Assembly: GCA_025667525.1 (NCBI GenBank)
Contig: CM046878.1
Location: 399,610,433-399,674,432, forward strand
Direction: 5' to 3'
DNA: 64,000 bases
From: Glebionis coronaria
Lineage: Eukaryota > Streptophyta > Magnoliopsida > Asterales > Asteraceae
Of the stretch, positions 43,840 through 54,225 are shown in pieces (position 1 is the first letter of the stretch; the number at the start of each line of letters is the position of its first letter). Position numbers and translations under genes: made by a program. The notes beneath the pieces were generated by a model. It ran no database searches and was not told where the DNA came from. It saw only the letters and a program-made list of their open reading frames with translations.

Positions 43840-46800
43840 TGATGAGACTGCAATTATACATAGTCTCATCGTCCAAAACGAGCTTAAAACGGTTAAAATA
43901 TCATGAAAAGTGTCATATATATGCTCGTGTTTGCTCAATGTGTATTTTAGGTACGGATATCGTGAAAAAGACAAAAGATCACAAAAACTAGCAAAAACAA
44001 ACACGGGGTACGAAGACGTACAAGAAATCGAAGCCGAGATTCTTAACGAAGCAAAACGGGCATTTTCGGATCGACTCGACAAATTTGAAGATTTTTACAA
44101 GTCAAAATCAAACCCAAGACCCGATAATGGAGCAAGTATTGAAAACCGATCCCAGAACTCTATTTTTATTTTACGGATCAACCCGCACCCGTTTAACGGG
44201 TCGAGTCGATCCGTTTAAATATTAATATAACCATTCAGCCCATTTTCGTTTTTTATAACAAACAAGCTCAAAATATTAACTAATTTGGTTAATACTTTTG
44301 GATCCAGCCATTCGGGCCCAACAAATGCTACATAAGACACCAAGCCCAAAACTACACCATCTGGCCCTTTTAATTTTACCAATGGAAGGGATAAAAAAAA
44401 AGGTACGAGTATTTGCAAAACACAGTTAGGTTCTTCTAACAATGGCAGCCACCATCAAATCTAATCTCAAACCCTAATCCCTTAACCATCACTATCCCAC
44501 ATCACCCATCATACCCCACATCACGTGAAACTACGAATCAAGACAAAGATGAAGACCAAATCAATGGCCAGGATTATTTGGCGTGCTGCACACAACAAAA
44601 ACAAGGGCTCGGATCATTGCAAGCTTCTGCTACATCACATGGAACCACATATTCGCCTAGAAGATCAATTTCAAACTTGGAATATCCTCAAGAATATGCC
44701 AAGGGCAATTGAGGAATCACAACATTTTAGGGTTAGTATTTCTTTTTTTTAGAAATCTTGTGACCCTCTATACAAAGGGCTTAGGTTTTATATTTTGTTC
44801 TTGTTCTAGTTTTTAAATGTAATTCCTTTATTCAATTGAATGAATAAAACTTGTTAATTTAATCTGAGTTCCACCATTTTAATTTTTGTCTTTTTTATTT
44901 CATGTTTGAAGTCATTTTGAGATAAAGTTATTTATTTAATTTCAAAAGTGTTCACAAGTTTTGGGTAAATCTTGATTCGAAAAAAAGGGAGACATAATTT
45001 GTGGTATTATTGTGTTGTTGTGGGTTCCAAGTGACGAAAAAAGGGTGTTTTGTTAGTTCTTTTCACCGCAAGAAAAAGAGAGTTGTGTGTTTGTTGTTGC
45101 GACAAAGAAAAAAAAGAAGATTTGTTTTGTTGTTTGTTTGTACCGAGAGTAAAAAAAATAGAGAAGTATTTGATTATTGTGTTAATCGAATTGAAAAGAA
45201 GAAAAGTTGTAACCCTTATTGTTGTTGATGTACCCACTGTTCTCGAAAAACAAATGGTGTAGCTTGCTTTTATGTGTTACTATTATGGTATAAAAAAAAT
45301 AGTTTGCCTTAGTTCATTGTTTCTGTTTGGTTCGAAGACAAAGAAAGAAAATTGGTGGATCAATTGGTTTTGTTGTGTTTGGGTCACGAAAGAAAAGAAA
45401 GGGAGGAATTTATAATAATGTTTTTGGTGGTGTTCGAATGCTTTTTAGATTAGATGGTTTTTATGGTTTGGTGACTCGATCGATATTTTGGATTCAAGAA
45501 CTGATTTCGACGCAGCAGTATAGTAGGAGTTAGATGATGGTTGGTGATCTTTGTAGCAGCGGTAATGGAACGATTTAGATAGGTTAGAATATCGATCTCA
45601 CTCAATCATAAGCACGCCAACAACGGAGGCCTTGAGTCGTGGTATTTCTCTTATTTCGATTTCTGCAATTTTTAGTTTAATGTTAGTAGGATAGAATCGC
45701 TTGCTACTTGTTCTATATGTTCTGATTCAAGTTGTTTATTTGTTGCTTTAGTTCTACAATTTACATTCTGCAAATTAGTATGTGGCAGTGCTCATAGCTT
45801 TGTTAATTGCCCTCTTAAGTTTCTTTTCATCAGTCATTTAGAGATCTAAATCAAGCCTAAGTGTAAAAGTCAAGTCAATAGTGAAATTCTCTTTGTGCTA
45901 ATAACAGAAGTCAAGCAGTAAATAGAGATGAATCACAATCTGATTTTATTCATTGGATTGCAGTGGCTTAGCTGATGATACATAGGATTTTAGAAAGTGA
46001 ATTTGCTTGGAATATTTTGTTTAGAATGTCACCTAATGCTGTTTTAGTATAAACAAGGGTTTAGAGTAGATTTGATTGCAAAAAAAATTCAGCTTTAAAA
46101 AGCTTTAGTGGGTAGTCAGGAAGAAAGAGAACAAAAAAAAAGTAGTAGTACTGTGCATCGCTGGAATGATAAAAAGAGAAGAAAAAAAATATTAGCATCT
46201 GTTAATTTTCCATGTTTCACAATTAGCCTTGTTGGGCTGTGAAACCCCATTTTGCCTCACGAATGAAAATGGGGTTATAAATGTGCTGTATTAAAAAAAA
46301 TTCGTTTAAAAAAATAGAATGGAGAGGGTTGGGACTCGAACCCCTGACCTCCATCATTCTAATACAGCGTCTCACAAACAAGCACCATTACCAACTGATC
46401 TATGCTATGTTTCTTGTTAGCCTTTGCATAATTATTTATTTAACCCCTTTTTGCTTTTTTTCTTCTTAGCTTATATAAGCTTATTTTGAACTTATTAGAG
46501 CTTATTTTTTTCACCTTTTGTTTTTTCTAGCCTTTAAATAATATTTATAATTTTCGATTTTTTCTTTTGGATTTTTGAAAAACCATTTATTATTTTTAAT
46601 CATTTAATTAGTTTAAACTAGTTTTTAATTCATAAAAAAATATTTAATAGTCAAAAAAATGTAATTCTTTTTTCTAAAATTTTCATTTGTCATTTAGGAC
46701 GTATAAATAATAAATTTTCTTTTGTAGAGTTTAAATTTCATAATTTTCTTTTTATTATTTCATTTTCTAGGATTATTTTAGTTTTAAATTTGAGAAAAGT

Positions 46801-47325
46801 CATAAAAATAGTAAAATGTATTTTAAAATTTTCAAAAAATAATTTTTAACTTTTATTAAGTATAATCTAGGTTTATAAAATAAAAAATTTAGATTTTGTC
46901 TTTTTCTTAGTTAGTTTTATTTTTAGGGTTTTTAATTTACTTTAAATATTAATATAAATTAATTTAAAGTTGGCAAAATTTTTTGGTTTTCGTATTTTTC
47001 TTAGTTAGACTTTTTAGGTAACTTTAGTAATTTTTAATTTATTTTTAGGTGAATTTTTTCGTTAGGTCGCGTTTTTACGTTCGTACGTTGAAGCGTTTTT
47101 TACCGTTTTGAGCGTAATTCGTCTCCTTTTTCTTTTCTTTTCCTCTTTCCAAAAACGTAATCACTCGATTAAATAACGTCTATAATTGTTGGCTAAACAC
47201 CATACCTCCTTGAGAACGAACTCGATTGTCGGTATTCGCATTTTTCACAAAACGTGATACTTAATACTTACCCGCATTATTAGTGCTTGTTTTTCCTAAA
47301 GCAAGTGTCTAATTTTACTACATCA
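43840..47325 (+). repeat. 3' LTR of family A copy 2
   Basis: 3486 bp; same layout as the 5' LTR with scattered substitutions and short indels. The TATA site reads TATACAAAG. Its SINE-like segment is at 46321-46409. Followed by the target duplication ATAAT. Confidence 0.93.
46321..46409 (-). repeat. tRNA-derived SINE-like segment in 3' LTR
   Basis: Second copy of the segment at 38332-38420. Here the B-box-like sequence is GGGGTTCGAGTCCC, a better match to the GGTTCGANTCC consensus than in the 5' LTR. A-box-like sequence TAGCATAGATCAGTTGG is kept. Confidence 0.55.
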
Positions 47326-47330
47326 ATAAT

Positions 47331-48692
47331 ACTTATGTTAAAACATGTATTAATATTTATTATTAATATAACCTAAGTCATGGAATTAAAATAATTATAA
47401 GTCATGTTTTAGTAATTAATTAATTACTTTAGTGAAAATTAAATCATAAAATACTTAGGTTAAAATCATGTACTATTAAAAATAACAATTAACCTAAGTC
47501 ATTTTTAAATTAAATTAATTATATAGCATGTTAAAAATTTATATAATCTTGCAATTATTAAACTTGTAAAAAAAATAATTAACTTGTAAAAATAAGTCAT
47601 GAACTGAAACCATGTTTTAAATCTAAACATGTCGTGAACCGGTCCGTGAAACCCCTTGAACCGGACCAAACAAACCCTTAATTATGGCGAAACGGCTTGA
47701 CCGGTTGCCACTGTTTAAGTCAAATCGCCACCGGCTTAAGCCGTTGGTGCGTGTTGTTTTTCAGCCGAGACACCCAAGACCAAAAGGACAACCCCGACAT
47801 GCGTCGGGGTCCCTTGTCTTGCTTGCTAACGAGCCACAAAGCCACCACCGAGACCCGTACGTCTCGGCTGTGGTCACACGAGCCATACCGAGAGCTTCGG
47901 CTCTCGGTTTATGTGCGCCGTCCGAACCAAACACCCCTTAAACCCCATGTTTTCTTAACCCCCATGATTAGATCTAATTAATTAACATGTTTTTATTAAC
48001 AGTTTTTAATAAAATCATGATTTCATATGTTCAAGATCTAATAAACAATTAAAAAGAAAAAGGTTTAAGGAATTACCGATGCGTGAACAAAAGGAAATTA
48101 ATAACACGAACGATCTTGCAAGAATTGGATCAACCAAAATCAACAAACACCCCTTTTGTGGTGTTTATACCCGGCGGCCAAGAGAGGAGCAAAAGGAGGC
48201 TAGGGTTTTTGTTATTTTTCAAATCTCTATATTATGAAAAGTCTATTTTCCTTCTTTTCTTATTTTAGTTAAAAAACAAAGTGGGTGGCTCCTTGTTTTG
48301 TTTATGCCGCGGGTATGAGGGGCCCACAAGGGGAAACCCGGTGTTTTTCCGTGTTCTAAATATTACGTGTTCTCGTGTCGTGTTTACGTGATTTATTTAT
48401 TAATCGTTCGTGTCGTAGTATATGTATTTATACGTAATCGTAATAAATATTACATAAATACAAAATAATAGGTCCGTGATTAATTACGTTCATGATTTCA
48501 TGTTCGTGATTATTATTATTGTTGATAATAATTATCGTGTCTTAATACGTATTTAATACTTATCGTGTAATAACACATACGTACACTTGTATTTATTGTT
48601 CGTGAAACATAACGTGCTATAAAAGGGAAGTTCTAATCATGTACGTACGATCATAAGGGTACTATTCATGGTAAAAGCATGCGGGTTTTACA
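47331..48692 (-). repeat. Chromovirus 5' LTR, outer part
   Basis: Continues the LTR from 35843 after family A copy 2. It ends (plus strand) in GGGTTTTACA, so the element starts TGTAAAACCC on its own strand. The exact end could shift by three bases (...ACAACA, 48695). A TATA-like GCTATAAAAGGG near 48611-48622 is on the wrong strand for this element. An ORF-like stretch at 47684-47941 has no domain. Confidence 0.7.
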
Positions 48693-49100
48693 ACATTCAT
48701 GAGGTTTGAGTCTCTTTTCCCAAAAATCAGTTGAAAAAGTAATATTTTGTGATTTGGTGTTCTGATGTTATAAGAGGTGTTCTTGTGGCTTGAATATGCT
48801 TAATACTGCATGATATTGTTGTTATGATGCTAGATTAGGCTGTGGTAAAACTGAAATACACAATTTCTTTGTTAAATCTTGGCTTAAAAAGTGAAAGGGG
48901 TGTTTGGGTCTACTGCTATTGGGTTCTTGTTTGATTTTGAGTAAGTGTTAAGTGTTGAATTGTGTTGGTATCTGGTATACAAGTGCTTGTGTTCTGATAT
49001 ATGCCAAGTTTGCTCTTTGAAACATCAAATCTGATTGTGTGCTATATCTTCCTTGATTTTGCATATTTTGACCTAAAATCTTGGAAACACTTAGAGTGTA
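48693..49100 (+). repeat. Remnant of a family A-type LTR (outermost host)
   Basis: It aligns by eye with about 3560-3965 of the copy 1 LTR: shared phrases CATGAGGTTTG, TTGGCTTGAATNTGCTTAAT, GATGCTAGATTAGG/TCTGCTAGATTAAT, AAAAGGGTGTTT and GGTATCTG.TATA in the same order. Identity is well below that of copies 1 and 2 in their shared interior. The chromovirus interrupts it on the left and the copia element at 49101 on the right. Confidence 0.7.
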
Positions 49101-49616
49101 TGTTCGGAATAAAATGTAGCCAGTCCACTTGAACGCTGACAAGAAGAAAACAAGCGTTGATAAGAAGAAAACAAACACTGACAGATCAAGCGTTGACATG
49201 AAGAAGTCAAGCGTTGATAGGTTGAAGACAAGCACTGATAGAAAGATATGGTCTACGCGTATTTTGTTTCTAGTTTGTTTCTAGTAAAGAAGGATCAACA
49301 TTGTATTTTCTATAATTATCTTTACCTAGAATAGTTGATACGTAGACTTTTGTAAAAGGCTTCTTATGTCTATAAAAGAAGACCTTTAGGTTATGTTTCA
49401 TATAAGTTTTTCATACGTTAAAATACTTTCATTGTAAGCAAGTTCGATTCAATCAATCAAGTGAAAGTTTGTTTTACAACTGTTTGTGTGTTCTTGTTTA
49501 AGTATTAATTCCGCATAATACTTGAATTGTTCTATACACAACAAAGTTTCTCTACGTGTATAACTTGATCTAATCTCGTTTACACAAGCTAAATCGATCT
49601 AAGTTTGGGATCAACA
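49101..49616 (+). repeat. 5' LTR of the copia element (516 bp)
   Basis: TGTTCGGAAT...GGGATCAACA, followed by the PBS. TATA box TATAAAAGA at 49371-49379. Six units of about 20 bp built on (A)AGCGTTGAYA plus a purine-rich spacer lie at 49131-49240. Confidence 0.88.
49131..49240 (+). repeat. Short tandem repeats with CGTTGAC core in the U3
   Basis: Cores CGCTGACAAG, CGTTGATAAG, CACTGACAG, CGTTGACATG, CGTTGATAGG and CACTGATAG alternate with AAGAAGAAAACA-like spacers, one unit every 15-21 bases. Three cores contain TTGAC, the W-box core, upstream of the TATA box. Confidence 0.8.
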
Positions 49617-49618
49617 AG

Positions 49619-49630
49619 TGGTATCAGAGC
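49619..49630 (+). other. Primer-binding site of the copia element
   Basis: TGGTATCAGAGC, two bases after the LTR: the standard initiator tRNA-Met site. Confidence 0.9.
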
Positions 49631-49711
49631 TTGTTGAGAAACTTTGATCTAAAAGAACACAAGAACCCTAAATCACCAAAACCCTAATCTTCACAAAACC
49701 CTAAAAACATC

Positions 49712-50791
49712 ATGTCCACTCCAGAAGTAACCTCCTCCTCCTCAAACCACAACATCAAGATTCCCATGCTAGATGCAGACAATTTTGAGCTGTGGAAGTT
49801 CAACTTTGAGCAATATCTGCAAATCCATGACTACACTCTCTGGGAGATTATTGAATATGGAAACACATTCAATAAAGCTCAAAAGATTGCAGATGTCATT
49901 GCTACAAGATCAGCTGTTCAAGGATGCTCTGAAGCAGATAAGAAAGAAAAACCTGAAGATGGTAGAGCTATGTCTGCTGATGACATAGCAAAGAAAAGGG
50001 TTGATATGAAAACCCTAAGCATTTTGAAACTTTCTTTGGGACAAGAAAATCAGCAAAAATACAGAGGTTATGAGTCTGCAAAAGACCTTTGGGCAGCCCT
50101 TGAAGTTGCATATGGTGGTAATGCTGATACTGTGGAAGAGAAAAGGAAGCAACTCTTACATGAGTATGCTGTTTTTAAGTCTCAACCTAATGAAAAGCTA
50201 AGTAGTGTGAGAAGCAGACTTCTTGACATTACAAGCAAGTTGTCCTTCATGGGGACAGTAATTTGTGATGTTGACATTATTGCCACTTTTCTTAAAAGCC
50301 TTGGTGATGCATGGAAGATTGAGGCAAGATCTATAATTGCCAACAACACTCACAAAAGTTCTACTTTTGATGATGTCTACAACAAACTGAGGCTGTTGGA
50401 GAATGAAACTCTTTTGGATCATGGAAGTAAGTCTACCAATAGTAACATGGCCTTCTTCTCACATAGTGAAGGCCAATTTGATCAGAAGGATTCATACATG
50501 CACCCAGTTACTGGATCAACATGTGTCAACGCTGGATCATATCCTGTCAACGCCTCACATTCAGACGTTGACACATACAAAATTGACTCTCCAAGAGTTA
50601 AGCCTGCTGGTATTGATCTGGATACTGTGTGTGCATATATTGCTTCATTGCCCAATGGTTCAGTGATTACATATGAGGACCTTGAGCAAATAAGTGATGA
50701 GCATTTGGAGCAGATGGATATAAAGTGGAACATGGCTCTTGCAAGTATAAGAGCAAACAGATGGAATAAAAGATTCAACTGCTGGATTTGA
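49712..50791 (+). pseudogene. Copia gag, N-terminal part
   Basis: From ATG 49712 the frame encodes a copia-type gag (LDADNFELWKFNFEQYLQ, LWEIIEYG, then KDLWAALEVAYGG and KLRLLENETLLDHG). It ends at 50791 by a one-base frameshift just before the nucleocapsid knuckle, which is in the next frame from about 50775. The segment STCVNAGSYPVNASHSDVD (near 270-290) carries three copies of the CG(C/T)TGAC-related motif. Confidence 0.87.
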
Positions 50792-52491
50792 TAAATCCAA
50801 GGTTGAGTGTTACAATTGTCATCGTATGGGGCACTTTATGAGAGAATGCAGATCTCCAAGAAGATCTGATGCTGGAAAAACCTCAAGCCAAATTGTTAAG
50901 GCTCAGGATCCTAAGGCCATGGTGGTAGTGCAAGAAATTGATGGTATTGGATGGGACTGGAGCTGTTTGGCTAAGGATGAGGAAGAGGATAAATCTTTGG
51001 TTGCTGAGATAGAAGAAGAAGAGCATGTTCAATATGCTCTCATGGCACACTCCTCATCTTCATCAGACAATGAGGTATATGATGATGCTTTTTGTATTAA
51101 GGGTTGTCGTTTGAATACTGAAAGACTTAACAAAGAGGTTTTAAGATTGTTAGGAGATGTGAGTACTGAGAGATGCAAGTTATCTAACTATCAACTTGCT
51201 CTTACTCAAACTGAAAAGACTGTAGCTGAGTATAAGAAAATGGAGCTTGACCTAAAAGATAAAATAAATATCTTAAAACATGATTTAAATGCTAGTAATG
51301 ATATTAGAAACATCATGGAAAGGGTCAATGCTGAATTACAGGCTAAGTTAGATGAGGCTATCAAGAATAAGGATAATGTAGACCTTAAAATTCAGAGATT
51401 TGATAAGGCCTCACAAACCCTAGGAGAATGTGTTAGTAAACAAAGGGATTCTAGGGACATGACTGGGATTGGGATGAGAGTATTATGGTGTTCCACCACC
51501 AGCTGGGGACTTCTATGGTGTCCAAAGAATGGACTTATCTTGGACTGGTTTACCAGAACTCCAAGAAGAGGAATTTATTCCTCCACCAAGAGTCCTTACC
51601 CCAGTAGAGGAATATAGGCAAAAGTTGACTAATTTGAATGAATGGAAGAAAGCCGACCCTACCTTGTTTGTCAAGGGTGGCATGCTTTGTGATAGTCCAA
51701 ATGAGTTGACCCCTATAAAAGTAACAAACCCAATCACTGGCAAGACTGTTGACCTTGGCTCAAACACTGTTAGAAAACCTAGCATTAAATATGCAGAAAT
51801 GTATAGAAATACTAGATCATCAAAAAGCCAAGTTAGTGATACCAATTGTGGAAACCTTGATAATGGAACAGGTTTCTTTTCTTCTAGACCTAGAGTTGTG
51901 TCTAGAAAAGCCTGTTATACTTGTGGTAGATTTTCACATTTAGCTTATAAGTGTGTCAACGCTTCCAAGGTCAACGCTGACAAAAGGTCAAAAACTGTCA
52001 GACCCAAAACTTTTGTGGAGCAAAGTCCCCAAGTTGTTAGACCAGCCCTATTCTTTACCAAAGAGTCTAACACTCATGGACAAAGACCTTTTCAGAAGAC
52101 CAATACATGGTCTAATAGGCAATGGGTTACTGTAGCAAACCCTAGGTTCAACGCTGATAAGTGTAATTTCAGTGTTGACAAGACCAAATCAAACGCTGAC
52201 AGAAACGTTGCCAGACCTAAATATTTGCAACCACAGGGAAAAAGGTCTAAAGCTTCTTCTAGCTTGACATGGAGACCTAAGCAAGATCAAAACCCTAATT
52301 CTAATGCGATTTCTATGACTTGTAACAGATTTAATTATATTTCAAAGGTCATGACAAAACCAATTGGGGTTAACTGGGTGTTTCATCCAAAAAGGGATAA
52401 ACAAGGGGTTGTTATGAGAACTAAGTCTGTTCTTATTGAACAACCAGATGAATCCAAGTCTGCTCAGGCTTGGGTTCCCAAAGAAAACTAA
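50775..52491 (+). pseudogene. Copia gag C-terminal region with two zinc knuckles
   Basis: Two frames cover it. The first (to 51617) starts with the CCHC knuckle [14 protein letters not shown] and goes on to an acidic and then coiled-coil-like part ([18 protein letters not shown]...). The second takes over near 51490 and runs to 52491, with [20 protein letters not shown] and a second, looser knuckle CYTCGRFSHLAYKC (51910-51951). Motif copies reading as NAD, SVD or VNA occur at 51956-52205. The change of frame near 51490 is taken as a frameshift mutation. Confidence 0.8.
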
Positions 52492-52509
52492 TTTGTTTTC
52501 TTTATGTGC

Positions 52510-54225
52510 AGGGCATTCAAAAACAGGTGAATGATTATGGCTATTGGGATAGTGGATGCTCTAGGTACATGACTGGGAAGGAAGATTATCTCACAAACTT
52601 CACTCCCATTAAGGATGGTGATAAAGTTTAATTTGGAGGCGGATATGTTACTATCAAAGGCAAAGGAACTCTACTCACCAACAACTTGCGTTTTGAAAAT
52701 GTGTTTCTGGTAAAAGAACTTGATTATAATCTTTTTAGTGTATCACAAGTTTGTGATAACAAAAATAAGGTTCTTTTTACTGATACTGAATGCTTGGTGT
52801 TGTGCAAGGATTTTAAAATGCCAGATGAGAAATTTATTGACTATAGAACACCTAGGCATAAGGACATTTATAATGTGAATCTTAATGGCATTAGGATGAA
52901 TAATAACATGTCATGTTTTTATGCTAAAGCTTCAGCTGATGAGAGTAATCTATGGCACGGGAGACTAGGGCACATTAACTTTAAAAATATAAACAGACTT
53001 GTGAGACTTGGTTTGGTTGATGGTTTTCCTGAAAAGGCTTTCCACAATGACCACTCTTGTGTTGCATGCCTTAAAGGCAAACAGCACAAGGTCTCATTTA
53101 AGTCTAAACAGGTGCACTCTAGTTCTAAACCACTTCACTTGCTGCATATGGACCTGTTTGGTCCAACTAATATAGAAAGTTTGAATGGTAAATCATACTG
53201 CTTTGTCATCACAAATGATTTTTCTAGGTTTACTTGGACTTTCTTTTTAGCCATGAAAAGTGACACTGCTGATACTTTAATTAACTTTATTAACCAAATT
53301 GAGAAAAAGACTGGTAATGAAGTTAAAATGCTTAGTAGTGATAATGGTGGTGAGTTTAGAAATAAACTGTTGGATGATTTTTGTGCCAAGAAAGGGATTA
53401 CTAGGCAGTTTAGTATTGCCAGAACCCCACAACAAAATGGGGTTGCTGAGAGAAAGAATAGAACCCTAATTGAAGCAGCCAGGACTATGTTGGCTGATGC
53501 TCACTTTCCCATAGCTTTTTGGGCTGAGGTTGTGAATACAGCTTGTTATGTTCAAAATAGAGCATTAGTCAACAAGATACATAACAAAACACCTTATGAG
53601 TTACTTTGGGGAAGGAAACCTAATATTGGTTTTCTTAAACCTTTTTGTTGTCATGTAGTTGTGTTAGATACTAGTGATGCCTTAGGGAAATTTAGTGCTA
53701 AAGGTGAAGAAGGCTACTTCATGGGTTATTCAGTGCAGAGCAAAGGATATATGGTTTACCTTAAGAAGGAAAAACGTATACTTGAAAAAGTACATGTTAG
53801 GTTTTTAGAAAGTAAACCTAGTGATCCTGAAAGTGGTCCAAATTGGTTGTTTGACTTGGAACCTCTATCTAGGACTTTGAACTATATGCCTGTTACTAAT
53901 CCATACATTGTGAAGGTAACTTCAAATGTTATGGAAGAACCAGTTGTTGATGTTTCAGGTACACAGGTTAATGAAAAGGTTGGATCACAAGAAGACAAGT
54001 CATCTCCCATACTTGAGTATGTCACAATTCCCATATGGACAGATGCTTTTGCTGCTGCTGGAATGCAAAATGGTGGTCCCCAAGTATCAACAGTTAACAA
54101 CATGCATGGTCCTTCAAGCGCTGACAAAGGAAAATCTGGCGTTGACAGGACAAATTCAGGCATTGATGGCTCAAACGTTGACAACACCATTTCAGGCGTT
54201 GATGGATCAAACGCTGACAACCTTG
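52510..54225 (+). pseudogene. Copia protease and integrase (truncated)
   Basis: The protease motif YWDSGCSRYMTG (about 52538-52573) is followed by a TAA at 52629-52631 where family members have a sense codon. The frame is then open to 54225. Integrase shows HHCC (HGRLGHINFKNI, CVACLKGK) and D-D-E (MDLFGPTNIES, LSSDNGGEF, QQNGVAERKNRT). The region after it is the usual variable linker to RT, here with six near-repeats reading SAD/GVD/GID/NVD/NAD. The insertion at 54226 removes RT and RNase H from view. Confidence 0.87.

Larger units (their letters stand above)
35844..47325 (+). mobile_element. Family A pol-less LTR retrotransposon, complete copy 2
   Basis: 11,482 bp with LTRs of 3494 and 3486 bp (about 2 percent different by eye), target duplication ATAAT on both sides, PBS (39341-39358) and PPT (43828-43839). 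The 4.5-kb interior carries two ORFs (40136-41143 and 41146-41955) and a long structured noncoding tail. No capsid, protease, RT, RNase H or integrase motif was found on either strand, so it must move with enzymes made elsewhere. PBS type, LTR ends and noncoding blocks all point to Athila as the likely partner. Confidence 0.93.
5954..48692 (-). mobile_element. Decayed chromovirus-type Ty3/gypsy element, multiply interrupted
   Basis: Read on the minus strand, the visible parts are the 5' LTR (48692 to 34227, split by 35844-47325), a tRNA-iMet-type PBS (34206-34222), gag (33791 to about 32650), a CCHC knuckle and protease (32500-32151, continued at 6518 after the Athila insertion) and the start of RT (about 6100-5954), which continues left of the window. 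Removing the Athila element with one TSD copy (GGAAG) rejoins the protease frame, which proves continuity. Gag has an in-frame stop and frameshifts, so the element is old. Domain style suggests the Tekay/Del side of the chromoviruses, unconfirmed. Confidence 0.8.
49101..54225 (+). mobile_element. Decayed Ty1/copia element, truncated by a nested insertion
   Basis: 5' LTR (49101-49616), PBS, gag, nucleocapsid, protease and integrase are visible on the plus strand. RT, RNase H and the 3' LTR lie beyond the insertion at 54226 and outside the window. Frameshifts in gag and between gag parts and a stop in protease show that this copy is dead. A CG(C/T)TGAC motif recurs in the LTR and coding sequence. 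Lineage within copia was not assigned. Confidence 0.88.

Noticed and set aside
47684..47981. Two overlapping Arg/Pro-rich ORFs
   Set aside because: GC-richer patch inside the chromovirus LTR; no domain, no conserved start, and two frames are equally open.
52489..52545. Intron with 3' splice site TTTATGTGCAG before the copia protease
   Set aside because: The upstream frame ends here and the protease frame is simply shifted by one base; a frameshift in a decayed copy explains it without splicing.
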